A stretch of DNA of 64,000 nucleotides from Thermodesulfatator atlanticus DSM 21156 (GCF_000421585.1 NZ_ATXH01000003.1:1-64000), one strand, 5' to 3'; shown: positions 44,799-53,665, numbered from the stretch's first letter. The notes: generated by a model from the sequence alone, not told the origin. Translations and numbers: made by a program.

Positions 44799-45785
44799 CT
44801 AACACCCGCGCTCAAGTCGGTCCTGGTAGCGTTTTTTTATTCCTTCCACCACGCGATGAGCCGAATTAAACGCTGCCATAATGCTTCCTTTTTCAAAGAC
44901 CAGGTCCCCTACCAGAAAAATTCCTGGGATATTTGTTTCGTAATATTCGTCAACTTTAGGCCTTCGCCCATTTACTTCAATGCCGATAGCCTTTAAAAAA
45001 TTTTCTGGGGTTGCCCCGCCCAGGCAATAGTAAACCGCATCAAAGGCCATTTCCTGGCCGTCTTTGAATTTGACAAGAACTTTGCCTTGTTCATCCTTTG
45101 AAAGGCTTTCAATGTCTGTGTTCATGAGAAGTTTGATCTTGCCTTCTTTAACGCGCTTGTCTAACTCTTTCATGTTCTGTTCGTTGATGCGGAAAAACTT
45201 GGGCCGGCGGTAGGAGAGATAAACTTGAGTTTTTTCACAGAGAAAACAAGCAGTCTCAGCGGCTGAATCTCCTCCGCCGACCACCAGGATCTTTTTGGCC
45301 CCGGGTATGCACTCTGTCTGGGTGCCGAAAAAAACACGGTCCCTTACTTCTTTGGGGATACGATATTTGGGTCTTACAGGTTTGCCAAATATTCCGATAG
45401 CAATGACCACGATAGGTGCTTCAATCACGGTGTCTTGTCCGGCCCAGATTCGAAAACAGTCGTTTGTTTTTTCTATTTTGTGCACTTCCTGCCCAAGACG
45501 AATATCCAGGCCGTATTTTTTTATGTAGTCGTCCATTAATTGTAAAAATTCTTCTTTGGTGCAGGTTTCAAACCGGCAGATACCTTCAGGTTTGACTTCT
45601 ATTCCTTGCCAGACAGCATCCACCCTTTTGCCTTTGTGGTAGTATTTGTGGATGGTTTCACAGGGCTTGTCTGATTTTTCGAGCACGATAACCGGAGCTA
45701 TCCCTTGGGCTTGAGCTTCCACCGCCGTGGCTATGCCTGCTGGCCCTGCACCCACAACTACCATTTTGGCTTTTTCCATAGGCAC
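44799..45785 (-). CDS. NAD(P)/FAD-dependent oxidoreductase, thioredoxin reductase/YpdA-like
   Basis: A 328-residue two-dinucleotide-binding-domain flavoprotein. The FAD motif is VVGAGPAGIATAVEA near residue 9 and the NAD(P)H motif is ILVVGGGDSAAETACFL near residue 166. GIFLVGDLVFEKGSIMAAFNSAHR is the C-terminal FAD segment. No CxxC redox pair lies at the usual thioredoxin-reductase place, so the YpdA-like branch (disulfide or other acceptor) is preferred. It lies between a universal-stress-protein gene and a histidine kinase on the same strand. Confidence 0.85.
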   Translation of the reverse strand: MPMEKAKMVVVGAGPAGIATAVEAQAQGIAPVIVLEKSDKPCETIHKYYHKGKRVDAVWQGIEVKPEGICRFETCTKEEFLQLMDDYIKKYGLDIRLGQEVHKIEKTNDCFRIWAGQDTVIEAPIVVIAIGIFGKPVRPKYRIPKEVRDRVFFGTQTECIPGAKKILVVGGGDSAAETACFLCEKTQVYLSYRRPKFFRINEQNMKELDKRVKEGKIKLLMNTDIESLSKDEQGKVLVKFKDGQEMAFDAVYYCLGGATPENFLKAIGIEVNGRRPKVDEYYETNIPGIFLVGDLVFEKGSIMAAFNSAHRVVEGIKKRYQDRLERGC

Positions 45786-45820
45786 CCCATTTTAAGTAAA
45801 ATTTAACATTAACTTAAATC

Positions 45821-46273
45821 CTACTTTTTAACCCGAAAAGGATTAATTGTCATCACCGGACAGGGTGCCGTTTTAATAACACGTTCGGTGACACTGCCAA
45901 GGAGAATTTTTTCAAGGCCCTTGCGCCCGTGGGTAGCCATCACAATGAGATCGGCTTCTTTTTCTTCGGCTACTTTTACAATTTCTTCCGGGATATCACC
46001 CCTGCGGATCAAAGATTCTACCGGGAAGTCTTCGAAATGATCCTCAATAAAAGATTGCATTTTTTTCTCGGCAGATTCCATCAATTCTTTTTCGAGGTTA
46101 TCCAGGGCACTGTGGGGAACGTAGAAATTAGCGTATTTGGAAAGCTCTTCCACCACAAAAAGAACAATAAGCTTGGCATCTAACTTTTCTGTCAGATAAC
46201 GGGCGTAAGGTAAAACTTTTAAAGAAGCTTCGGTAAAATCAGTTGGGAACAAAATTGTTTTGATGTCAGCCAT
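45821..46273 (-). CDS. Universal stress protein
   Basis: A 150-residue UspA-fold protein. It starts KTILFPTDFTEASLKVLPYA, and the ATP-binding motif is MATHGRKGLEKILLGSVTE, with the G-2X-G-9X-GS spacing, so it probably binds ATP. AAGGAGGG lies before the ATG. It heads the minus run usp-flavoprotein-kinase, which suggests a stress or redox function for the run. Confidence 0.93.
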   Translation of the reverse strand: MADIKTILFPTDFTEASLKVLPYARYLTEKLDAKLIVLFVVEELSKYANFYVPHSALDNLEKELMESAEKKMQSFIEDHFEDFPVESLIRRGDIPEEIVKVAEEKEADLIVMATHGRKGLEKILLGSVTERVIKTAPCPVMTINPFRVKK

Positions 46274-46286
46274 GATACCCTCCTTG

Positions 46287-46325
46287 CGTTAGAAAAATGA
46301 TTAGTTATGCTACTATTTTCTAACG
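46287..46325. promoter_or_regulatory. Inverted repeat in the divergent usp/PHP promoter
   Basis: CGTTAGAAAA (46287-46296) is perfectly repeated inverted as TTTTCTAACG (46316-46325) with 19 bases between. It lies in the 92-base divergent gap, near both ribosome binding sites, so it may be an operator; a hairpin terminator is less likely because no gene ends here. Confidence 0.45.
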
Positions 46326-46365
46326 TTTTTAGTAACCAATAGTCAAGTTCTATTAGGAGAAATTT

Positions 46366-47220
46366 ATGGCAGAAATGATAGACTTACACACCCATTCCAC
46401 TGCTTCTGATGGCACCCTGTCTCCAGAAAAATTAGTAGCTGAAGCTAAAAAAGCAGGGCTTTTTGCCCTTGCCCTTACCGACCACGACACTATCGCAGGG
46501 ATAAAAGAGGCCCGCAAGGCTGCCGAAGCCCTGGGCCTTGAATTTGTCTCTGGCGTAGAAATTAGCGTGAAATTCGAAGGCCCCGGGCATTGTCATCTCC
46601 TGGGCTATTTTGTCAACGAAGATAACGAAAAACTCGTCAAAACCCTTAAGTCTCTTCACGAGGCCCGCTCCCAAAGAAACATTTTAATGGTTGAAAAATT
46701 AAAAGCCCTAGGCATTGACATTACTCTTGAAGAACTTGAGGCCATTTCAGGCGGTGGCGAGATAGGGCGGCCTCACATGGCCAAAATCCTCGTGAAAAAA
46801 GGCGTTGTCAAGAATTTTGACGAAGCCTTTGATAGGTATCTTGCCAAGGGAAGGCCTGCTTACGTGCCTAAAGCCAGGCTTTCACCAGAAGAAGCCATAA
46901 CGATTATCCAGGAAGCAGGTGGCCTGGTTTCTTTGGCCCATCCCCTTTATCTTGGTTATCCTCAGGAAAAAATCCGTGCTTATGTTTCCTCGCTTAAAGA
47001 CTTGGGGCTTGATGCTATTGAGGCCTACTATACCGACCACGACGAGGCTTTTACCAATTTTTGTCTTGATTTGGCCAAAGAGTTTGCGCTTTTAGTCACC
47101 GGGGGAAGCGATTTTCACGGAGACAATAAGCCTGAGATCAAGCTTGGTGTGGGAAAGGGCGGCCTAAAGGTCCCTAAGGAAGTCTATTTTGAGCTTAAGA
47201 AGGCCTGGGAGTCTCGGTAA
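46366..47220 (+). CDS. PHP-domain phosphoesterase
   Basis: A 284-residue PHP-family protein of the RNase AM/YciV (5'-3' exonuclease on 3',5'-nucleoside bisphosphate) type. Metal ligands are in IDLHTHSTASDGTLSP, LALTDHDTIAG and LVTGGSDFHGDNKP; GEIGRPHMAKILVKKG and VSLAHPLYLGYP complete the set. AGGAGA precedes the ATG. Its 3' end overlaps the rluB-type gene by 26 bases. A nucleotide-recycling role is likely. Confidence 0.9.
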   Translation: MAEMIDLHTHSTASDGTLSPEKLVAEAKKAGLFALALTDHDTIAGIKEARKAAEALGLEFVSGVEISVKFEGPGHCHLLGYFVNEDNEKLVKTLKSLHEARSQRNILMVEKLKALGIDITLEELEAISGGGEIGRPHMAKILVKKGVVKNFDEAFDRYLAKGRPAYVPKARLSPEEAITIIQEAGGLVSLAHPLYLGYPQEKIRAYVSSLKDLGLDAIEAYYTDHDEAFTNFCLDLAKEFALLVTGGSDFHGDNKPEIKLGVGKGGLKVPKEVYFELKKAWESR

Positions 47221-47941
47221 TTTTCGCGGCGCGCTTAAGTGCCCTTAGCTCTTTGCCGCTTAAAGGCCTAATTTCGCCAGGGCGAAGGCCTTTAAGGGTT
47301 AAAGGCCCAAAAGCCACCCGTAGCAATTTTATGACGGGATGCCCGATAGAAGCAAAGATTTTTCTCACTTCCCTTTTGCGGCCTTCTCCTAACACCACTT
47401 CGTAGGTGGTGCTTCGGGGCCCTTGGCGTAAAAGTTTTATGCCTTTTGGAAAAACGCGCTTTCCTTCAACCTCAACTCCTTTTTTAAGGAGCTTGTCAAT
47501 GGCCTCTTTCCTTGGATGCCCCTTTACCGTAGCGTGATAGACGCGTTTTATCTGATAACGGGGATGAAGCAGCCTGTTGGCAAGCTCGCCGTCATTGGTG
47601 AGAAGAATTAGTCCCTCTGTGGCAGCATCAAGCCTTCCCACGGGGAAAACACGGTAAGGAATTTTTTGCAAGAAAGAGGCGATGGTTTTGCGACCGTGTG
47701 GGTCAGAGAGGCTGGTCAAATACCCTGCGGGCTTATAAAAAAGATAATAAACAGGTTCTTCGGCTTTTATTTCCTTTCCGTCAACTTCGATTCTCTGTGT
47801 TTCTGGGTCTATTTTTACGCCTGGCTCTGAGACAACTTTTCCGTTGATTTTTACGCGGCCCTGGCTGATGAGCTCGTCTGCCTTGCGGCGTGAAGCAAAG
47901 CCAGCCTGCGCCAGAAACTTGTTAAGCCTGATTTCTGTCAT
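47195..47941 (-). CDS. RsuA/RluB-family pseudouridine synthase
   Basis: A 248-residue protein: N-terminal S4 RNA-binding domain (RLNKFLAQAGFASRRKADELI, then INGKVVSEPG) and the pseudouridine synthase domain with catalytic Asp in FPVGRLDAATEGLILLTNDG and GRKREVRKIFASIGHPV. It modifies U residues in rRNA; RluB (23S U2605) is the likeliest subtype. ATG 47941 has AGGG upstream; an in-frame start at 47968 is possible. Confidence 0.92.
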   Translation of the reverse strand: MTEIRLNKFLAQAGFASRRKADELISQGRVKINGKVVSEPGVKIDPETQRIEVDGKEIKAEEPVYYLFYKPAGYLTSLSDPHGRKTIASFLQKIPYRVFPVGRLDAATEGLILLTNDGELANRLLHPRYQIKRVYHATVKGHPRKEAIDKLLKKGVEVEGKRVFPKGIKLLRQGPRSTTYEVVLGEGRKREVRKIFASIGHPVIKLLRVAFGPLTLKGLRPGEIRPLSGKELRALKRAAKITETPRPS

Positions 47942-48044
47942 AGCCCTAAAAATAACCAATTTTTTCAAAAATTGTTCAAAATTCTGGTCAAGGCAAAAAT
48001 AATGCCTATCTTTCTAGCAGAAAATAGCAGAAGGAGGTGGGAAT

Positions 48045-49148
48045 ATGGCATGGATTTATGGTCCGGTCAACAGCGTTGAGGACATAAGGCGCATCAATTG
48101 TCTCATCAGGGACGAAATGCTCGCCGTGGAAACTCCCGAGCAACTTACAGACCTTAAGAAACGCTCTGATTACCTTTGCACTTTGACTTATAGCCCTTTT
48201 TGGCAGAAAAAATTCGGGCCGCGGGTGGAGAAGCTCCGCGAAGTAGCCCGTGAAGAAAACGTCGCCACGGTAAGGCTTGCCAATTACATTGCCCGCTACA
48301 AGGGCTGGGACAAGCATTATAATCCCTGGCGGGCTGACACAGCCAAAGAGATCGAACAAAAACTAGACGAAATAGACGACGCCCTTATCAAAGAAATCGA
48401 AGAAGCCAAACCCCTTGAGCTCATCGAGGCCATTCAAAAAGAGCTTGATGTTTTGCGACGGGAGTTTTGTCGTTTGCGTAAAGCTATGCTCTTTGTGGAT
48501 GAGCCTGAAGAATTAACCGAACTCAAAAAGTATGCAGACTTTTTGGTAACCCTTACATATTCACGCGAACTGGAACGCCGTCTTGGCGAACACACGGCCA
48601 AGCTTCGCGAAATAGCTCATAAGGAAAACGAAAGAAGCGTTGAGCTGGCAAATATCATTGCCACGGTAAACAACTGGGACATTGTTTACGAGACCTGGAG
48701 TGAAGACGAACTTGTCCAGGAAGAAACGATAGAAGAATACCTCCAGCGTCTTTTTGAAGAAGAACAAAAGGCCGAAACTTATGTTCCCACAGAGGCGCGT
48801 TATCGGGCGGGCAAGGTTATGTGGTTGGTCTATGAAAGCCCGCACGAATACAAGGGCGGAAGAGTATATCCCAGGCTCAGGGTGAAAAGGGTTTATTTCC
48901 CAGGAGATGCCTTTGACATCAAAATGGAAGGCCCAGGAGAGTTCACCACCCGTTTTGGCCGCAAGGTGTTTGGCGTAAAGATTACCTATAAAACAAGGAT
49001 CGCCCCCACGGTTATTCGCCGCAAAGGCCGGGTTATTGAGCTTCCCGAAAGGATTGTCACGCGGACCAAGATTATCCAATTAGACGAAGGGGCTATTAAC
49101 GTAAGGTTGGTAGAAGAACGGCCTGAAAACGCTTATCCTGTAGCTTAA
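48045..49148 (+). CDS. Internally duplicated protein of unknown function
   Basis: A 367-residue hydrophilic protein with no signal or membrane span. Two direct repeats of about 72 residues occupy about 18-90 and 137-209: RDEMLAVETPEQLTDLKKRS...TVRLANYIARYKGWD and RKAMLFVDEPEELTELKKYA...SVELANIIATVNNWD. The intervening and following stretches are helical and acidic. The last 120 residues change character (MWLVYESPHEYKGGRVYPR, TRFGRKVFGVKITYKTRIAPT) and look beta-rich. I do not recognise the family. A strong site, AGAAGGAGGTGG, precedes the ATG. It could be a scaffold or nucleic-acid-binding protein, but nothing in the sequence settles it. Confidence 0.6.
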   Translation: MAWIYGPVNSVEDIRRINCLIRDEMLAVETPEQLTDLKKRSDYLCTLTYSPFWQKKFGPRVEKLREVAREENVATVRLANYIARYKGWDKHYNPWRADTAKEIEQKLDEIDDALIKEIEEAKPLELIEAIQKELDVLRREFCRLRKAMLFVDEPEELTELKKYADFLVTLTYSRELERRLGEHTAKLREIAHKENERSVELANIIATVNNWDIVYETWSEDELVQEETIEEYLQRLFEEEQKAETYVPTEARYRAGKVMWLVYESPHEYKGGRVYPRLRVKRVYFPGDAFDIKMEGPGEFTTRFGRKVFGVKITYKTRIAPTVIRRKGRVIELPERIVTRTKIIQLDEGAINVRLVEERPENAYPVA

Positions 49149-49167
49149 GCCTTGACCACAAAAGCGG

Positions 49168-49202
49168 GGCCTGCCAAGCTAAAGCTATGTGGCGGCAGGC
49201 CT
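49168..49202 (+). promoter_or_regulatory. Hairpin spanning the start of the radical SAM gene
   Basis: GGCCTGCC (49168-49175) pairs perfectly with GGCAGGCC (49194-49201), and CTTTGTTT follows. The ATG at 49187 is inside the loop. The structure may be the terminator of the upstream gene or may hide the start codon. Confidence 0.45.
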
Positions 49203-50341
49203 CTTTGTTTGAAAAAGCCCCTGCAATAAAAATAGCCCCTGAGCTTAAAGAGCGCTTAAATCTTCTGGCGCAGGAATCACGCTTTGACCTTGCGGGCTCA
49301 TGTGCCAAAGATCCTTTCGGCCGTGGGCGCAGGCGAGGGCCTCTTGGGCGCTGGCTTTACCCGGTGGTGCTACCCAATGGTCGGCGCATGACCCTTTTTC
49401 GCACGCTGCTTTCGAATAAATGCTTTAGTGATTGTGCCTATTGTCCCCTGCGGGCTGATAACGACCCCTTGCGCTTGAGCCTAAGCCCAGAAGAAATTGC
49501 CAAGGCTTTTATGGCTCTCTGGCAAAAACGAATAGTCCACGGGCTCTTTCTGAGTTCAGGTGTCTTTGCTGCCCCTGATACCGTGATGGAACATCTCATT
49601 CAGGTGGCCCGCATTCTGCGGGAAAAAGAAGGGTTTCAGGGCTACATTCACTTAAAAGTCATTCCCGGGGCAAGTGAGGCTGCCATAGCAGAAGCCGCCA
49701 AATTTGCCAATGCCCTTTCGGTAAACCTTGAGGCCCCCAGCGCCAGATATCTGTCTTCTCTTAGCAGGCGCAAGGATTTTGCCAAGGTGTTTGAAAATCT
49801 CAAAAAAATTTCTCTTATCAGGGAAAGAAGGGGATTTTCTTTTTCTCAGACAACGCAGTTTGTGGTAGGGGCCGCTGGCGAAAAAGACGCAGACATAATC
49901 TTTCAAACGGCCTTTCTTTATGAAAGGCTTAAGCTTAACCGGGTTTACTTTTCAGCCTATCAACCAGGCCTTGGGCGAAAGGATGTGCCTGGCGAAGCCC
50001 TGGCTTACAAGAGCAATTTTTTGCTGCGTGAGCACAGGCTTTATCAGGTGGATTTTATGCTTCGCAAATACGGCTTCAAAGCCGAAGAAATCCCTTTAAA
50101 AAATGGTTTCTTGTCACTTGAAAAAGACCCCAAAGAGGCCTGGGCAGCGGAGAATCAAGCCTTCTTTCCGGTAAATGTAAACCGCGCTTCTTACTGGAAA
50201 CTTTTGCGTGTGCCAGGCATTGGCCCTACCATTGCCAAAAGAATAGTGGCCGCAAGAAAGCATGCCAGGCTAAGAGATATCGAGCCCTTTTTTCCCAATA
50301 AAAAACTCTTTGCCAAGGCTAAGCGCTATGTTTGCTACTAA
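49187..50341 (+). CDS. Radical SAM protein with C-terminal HhH domain, putative DNA modification/repair type
   Basis: A 384-residue radical SAM protein of the putative DNA modification/repair family. The cluster motif CX3CX2C is in NKCFSDCAYCPLRADND near residues 82-98; GLFLSSGVFAAPDTVMEHLI, LSVNLEAPSARYL and SAYQPGLGRKD follow. A helix-hairpin-helix is at the C-terminus (LLRVPGIGPTIAKRIVAARK), implying DNA binding. The usual partner, a uracil-DNA-glycosylase-like protein, is not adjacent. A hairpin overlaps the start; TTG 49205 is an alternative start. Confidence 0.85.
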   Translation: MWRQASLFEKAPAIKIAPELKERLNLLAQESRFDLAGSCAKDPFGRGRRRGPLGRWLYPVVLPNGRRMTLFRTLLSNKCFSDCAYCPLRADNDPLRLSLSPEEIAKAFMALWQKRIVHGLFLSSGVFAAPDTVMEHLIQVARILREKEGFQGYIHLKVIPGASEAAIAEAAKFANALSVNLEAPSARYLSSLSRRKDFAKVFENLKKISLIRERRGFSFSQTTQFVVGAAGEKDADIIFQTAFLYERLKLNRVYFSAYQPGLGRKDVPGEALAYKSNFLLREHRLYQVDFMLRKYGFKAEEIPLKNGFLSLEKDPKEAWAAENQAFFPVNVNRASYWKLLRVPGIGPTIAKRIVAARKHARLRDIEPFFPNKKLFAKAKRYVCY

Positions 50342-50349
50342 CCGCAAGG

Positions 50350-50392
50350 GGATCCGTTCCTATTTTTCGGAACGAAAAATAGGTACGGATCC
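50350..50392. repeat. GGATCCGTTCC palindrome, copy I
   Basis: GGATCCGTTCCTATTTTTCG and CGAAAAATAGGTACGGATCC form the hairpin with a single mismatch; the loop is of the GAA type. It starts 9 bases after the radical SAM gene stops. Confidence 0.92.
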
Positions 50393-50477
50393 AGGTGTTT
50401 GCAAAGGTATCATTTAGCGAGAATTTGTAAGCTAAAAAAGCTCTTTCAAAGAACTTTATCGTGTTATCTTTGACGTT

Positions 50478-51431
50478 ATGCGTTGGCGAACTTTTTTCTT
50501 TTTGGCAGTGCTGGCCCTGGTAATAGTTGGAGCCATTTACTTTTACCTGTTTGAGAAACGCCGCGAGGCCCTTCCTCAGGGATTTGTCTTTGCTAACGGA
50601 AGGCTTGAGTCAGACACCATAACAGTTTCCACCAAAGTTTCTGGCAAACTAGAAAAAATATATTTTCGCGAGGGTGATACCGTTCAGGCCGGCACTCTCC
50701 TGGCAAGGCTTTCTGCCCGGGAACTTTCGGCGCGAAGTGATGCCGCCATGGCTGCCATAAAAGAAGCACAAGCGCGCTATCAGGAAGCCTTAATGCTTTT
50801 TGAAAACGCCGGTGCTGTTCTTGCCAAGCGCGAAAAAGATTTAGCACGTTTTAAGCGTCTTTATCAAAAGCAACTTATTGCCAAAAATCGCCTGGAAGAA
50901 GCCGAGCTTTTGTTTGAGCAGGCCAAAAATCAAAAAGAGGCACTTCGCGCCCGCCTTAAGGCTATTAAGCAGGAAATTGCCCGCCTTAAAGCCCAAAGGC
51001 AGGAGATCGAAGCAACTTTGCAAGATACCCTTATTAAAGCCCATGCCAGCGGCACCATTGTCCGCAAAGTGGCTAATCTTGGTGAGGTATTATCCCCTGG
51101 CAGCGTTATCGCCCTGATGGTTGATTTGGACAAACTTTATCTTAAGGCCTATATCCCGGAAGACAAAATAGGCCTGGTGGCCCTTGGCCAGGAAGCACGT
51201 ATTTATGTTGATTCTTTTCCAAAGCGTTTTTTTACAGGAAAGGTGGGCTACATTGCTAAACAGGCAGAGTTTACTCCCAAAGAAGTCCAGACACGAGAGG
51301 CTAGAGTAACCCAGGTTTATGCGGTAAAGATTTTTCTCGAAGAAAATCCAGGCCATGTGCTTACTCCCGGGCTTCCTGCCGACGCCCTTATAAAGGTTGA
51401 TGCTCATGCCCCCTGGGCTGAACACTTCTAG
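50478..51431 (+). CDS. HlyD-family membrane-fusion protein, YbhG-like
   Basis: A 317-residue periplasmic adaptor with one N-terminal membrane helix. The first lipoyl half is near residues 45-75 (TVSTKVSGKLEKIYFREGD), a long coiled-coil hairpin spans about 80-185, and the second half (LIKAHASGTIVRKVANLGEV) precedes a beta-barrel (LYLKAYIPEDKIGLVALG). It links the inner-membrane ABC exporter encoded downstream to an outer-membrane TolC-type channel. It overlaps the ATPase gene by 26 bases. Confidence 0.9.
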   Translation: MRWRTFFFLAVLALVIVGAIYFYLFEKRREALPQGFVFANGRLESDTITVSTKVSGKLEKIYFREGDTVQAGTLLARLSARELSARSDAAMAAIKEAQARYQEALMLFENAGAVLAKREKDLARFKRLYQKQLIAKNRLEEAELLFEQAKNQKEALRARLKAIKQEIARLKAQRQEIEATLQDTLIKAHASGTIVRKVANLGEVLSPGSVIALMVDLDKLYLKAYIPEDKIGLVALGQEARIYVDSFPKRFFTGKVGYIAKQAEFTPKEVQTREARVTQVYAVKIFLEENPGHVLTPGLPADALIKVDAHAPWAEHF

Positions 51432-53346
51432 CTTGCAGAAAGTGCCTTTGGCCTTTGAGGTTAAAGGGCTAAAAAAGCGCTACAAAACAAAAGAAGCCTT
51501 AAAAGGCGTAAGTCTTAGTGTGCCCCAAGGGAGCCTTTTTGGCATCATCGGGCCTGATGGGGCAGGAAAAAGCACTCTTCTTAAAATAATCGCAGGCATT
51601 CTTACCTATGATGCTGGGGAAGTAATTGTCCTTTCAAAGCGCATTGTTAATGAAAAAACAGCAGAAGCCATTAAAAGTTCCATTTCTTTTATGCCCCAAG
51701 GGCTTGGCACCAGTCTTTATAAAGAACTTTCAGTGGAAGAAAACCTTGATTTCTTCGCGAAATTGCGCCTGATTCCGCCGAGCGTGCTCAAAGAACGCAA
51801 AGATGAACTCCTTGAGATAACCGGGCTTAAGCCTTTCGTGAAAAGAAAGGCTGGCCAGCTTTCAGGAGGAATGAAACAAAAGCTTGCGCTGATATGTTCT
51901 TTGCTCCATGAGCCACGTTTGCTCATCCTTGACGAACCCACCACCGGAGTTGATCCTATCTCGCGCGAAGAACTCTGGTCGTTACTTGCTTCACTGGTGG
52001 CTGAAAAGGGAATAACCGTGGTGGTTTCTACGGCCTATCTTGAGGAGGCAGAACGTTTCGAAAAAGTGGCCCTTTTGCACCAGGGTGAATTGATGGCCCA
52101 GGGGGGCCCTGAAGAGCTGAAGAAAAAAATTACGGGGTCGTGTTTTTTGATTCAGGCCGAAAACACTATCGAAATACTTAAATTTTTGGCCAAAGAGGGG
52201 CTAAGGCCTTTCCCGTACGTAGGGGGGCTTCGCGTTTTCGTGCCAGGCGAAAGATTAACCTGGTTTCTGGACAGCATGAAAGCCTTAAAGGCCTCGGTTG
52301 AAAATATTTCCTGCGAGCTTGAAGACCTTGTGTTTTCTCTTTCCTCAACCGATACCGGCCTAACCTTTGACATGACTCTTTCTTCTTCAAAAGGCCTTCT
52401 TAAAACGCAGGAGGTAGCCATTTTAGCCAGGGATCTTTGCAAAGAATTTGATGGTTTCTTGGCGGTGAATCAGGTAAACCTTGAAGTGCGACGTGGCGAG
52501 ATTTTTGGTCTCCTGGGGCCAAACGGTGCGGGAAAGACCACCCTTATACGCATGTTGTGTGGGCTTCTTCCGCCTTCCAGAGGAGAAGGTTACGTAGCGG
52601 GCTACGATATGGCAAGGGCCCCTTACGAGATAAAAGAACACATCGGCTACGTTTCCCAGGCGTTTTCCCTTTATCTTGATCTTAAGGTTGAGGAAAACTT
52701 AAGCCTTATGGCTGGTATTTACGGGGTCATGGGTAAGAGGAAATCCCGTCGCATAAACGAGTTGCTTGCTCTTACCGGGCTTTCGCCTTACAAAAGAGAG
52801 CGTGCTACTGCGCTACCTCTAGGGCTTAGGCAAAGGCTTGCCCTCGCCTGTGCCCTGGTGCACGAACCTGAGATAGTCTTCTTGGATGAGCCTACTTCTG
52901 GCATGGATGTGGCAGGACGCCAGGTATTCTGGGCCCTTCTCTTACGTCTTTCCCGTGAAACAGGGCTTACTTGTCTGGTGACCACCCATTATCTCGCTGA
53001 AGCAGAATACTGCGATAGGCTTGCTCTTATGCACCAGGGTAAAATCATCGCCCAAGGTCCGCCCAAAAAACTTAAAGACCACGTGGCCAAAATTTTAGGA
53101 AGGCCATACATCTTGACTACGCGGGACACCCTTCAGGCTAAGAGGGCCTTGGCACGCGAAATGCCTGTTGTCATGCTAGGGAAAAGGCTCAAGATTTTTT
53201 ATCCTAGCGGCCGGGAGGATCTTGGGGCATTTTTAAAAAGACAAGGTATTTTGGTTGATGATATTTCCCCGGGGCAAGTAACCATGGATGATGTATTTTT
53301 TTATTATGTTCTCAATCACGCGCGTTATGCGTCATCAAAAAGATGA
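51406..53346 (+). CDS. Tandem ABC ATPase of the exporter, YbhF-like
   Basis: A 646-residue protein with two complete ATPase domains. Domain one: Walker A GPDGAGKSTLLKI, signature LSGGMKQKLAL, Walker B LLILDEPTTGVDP. Domain two (from about residue 345): GPNGAGKTTLIRM, signature LPLGLRQRLALA and VFLDEPTSGMDV. The LPLG-type second signature is normal for YbhF. It powers the two membrane subunits encoded at 54006 and 55154. ATG 51406 lies 9 bases after AAAGG; ATG 51400 is possible. Confidence 0.92.
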   Translation: MPPGLNTSSLQKVPLAFEVKGLKKRYKTKEALKGVSLSVPQGSLFGIIGPDGAGKSTLLKIIAGILTYDAGEVIVLSKRIVNEKTAEAIKSSISFMPQGLGTSLYKELSVEENLDFFAKLRLIPPSVLKERKDELLEITGLKPFVKRKAGQLSGGMKQKLALICSLLHEPRLLILDEPTTGVDPISREELWSLLASLVAEKGITVVVSTAYLEEAERFEKVALLHQGELMAQGGPEELKKKITGSCFLIQAENTIEILKFLAKEGLRPFPYVGGLRVFVPGERLTWFLDSMKALKASVENISCELEDLVFSLSSTDTGLTFDMTLSSSKGLLKTQEVAILARDLCKEFDGFLAVNQVNLEVRRGEIFGLLGPNGAGKTTLIRMLCGLLPPSRGEGYVAGYDMARAPYEIKEHIGYVSQAFSLYLDLKVEENLSLMAGIYGVMGKRKSRRINELLALTGLSPYKRERATALPLGLRQRLALACALVHEPEIVFLDEPTSGMDVAGRQVFWALLLRLSRETGLTCLVTTHYLAEAEYCDRLALMHQGKIIAQGPPKKLKDHVAKILGRPYILTTRDTLQAKRALAREMPVVMLGKRLKIFYPSGREDLGAFLKRQGILVDDISPGQVTMDDVFFYYVLNHARYASSKR

Positions 53347-53665
53347 CAGCATTTTCTAATTCTGACAGTTTATTTTGAATTACGTCCCAAATAATTTCTT
53401 CATCAATTCCAAAATACTCATGAACCAAAATGTCTCTCAGACCAGCAATTTTCTTCCACTGGATAGGATAAATTTCTTTCTGTTCTAACGGGATATGTTT
53501 TACTGCTTCGCCAATATTTTCTAAGCATTTTAAAGTAGCATAAAATGCCATTTCGTTTTCTACAAATTCATCAACAGATTTAATGTTACCAGTGAATTTT
53601 TTTATGCGAGCTATTTCTTCAAGGATATCAGCTAATATTACCTCCAGGTTTCTCTTAGAAGACAT
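53312..53665 (-). CDS. hepT: HepT-like ribonuclease toxin (HEPN, DUF86)
   Basis: A 117-residue HEPN protein. The catalytic RX4HXY motif is R77, H82, Y84 in LRDILVHEYFGID. HepT is a ribonuclease toxin; in studied pairs, MntA silences it by adding AMP units to the Tyr of this motif. It is encoded just after mntA with an 11-base overlap, and its end overlaps the opposing YbhF-like gene by 35 bases. Confidence 0.88.
   Translation of the reverse strand: MSSKRNLEVILADILEEIARIKKFTGNIKSVDEFVENEMAFYATLKCLENIGEAVKHIPLEQKEIYPIQWKKIAGLRDILVHEYFGIDEEIIWDVIQNKLSELENAVIFLMTHNARD

Noticed and set aside
44799-45785. Classical thioredoxin reductase
   Set aside because: The two nucleotide-binding motifs are present but no CxxC redox pair lies between them at the usual site, so only a general or YpdA-like assignment is made.
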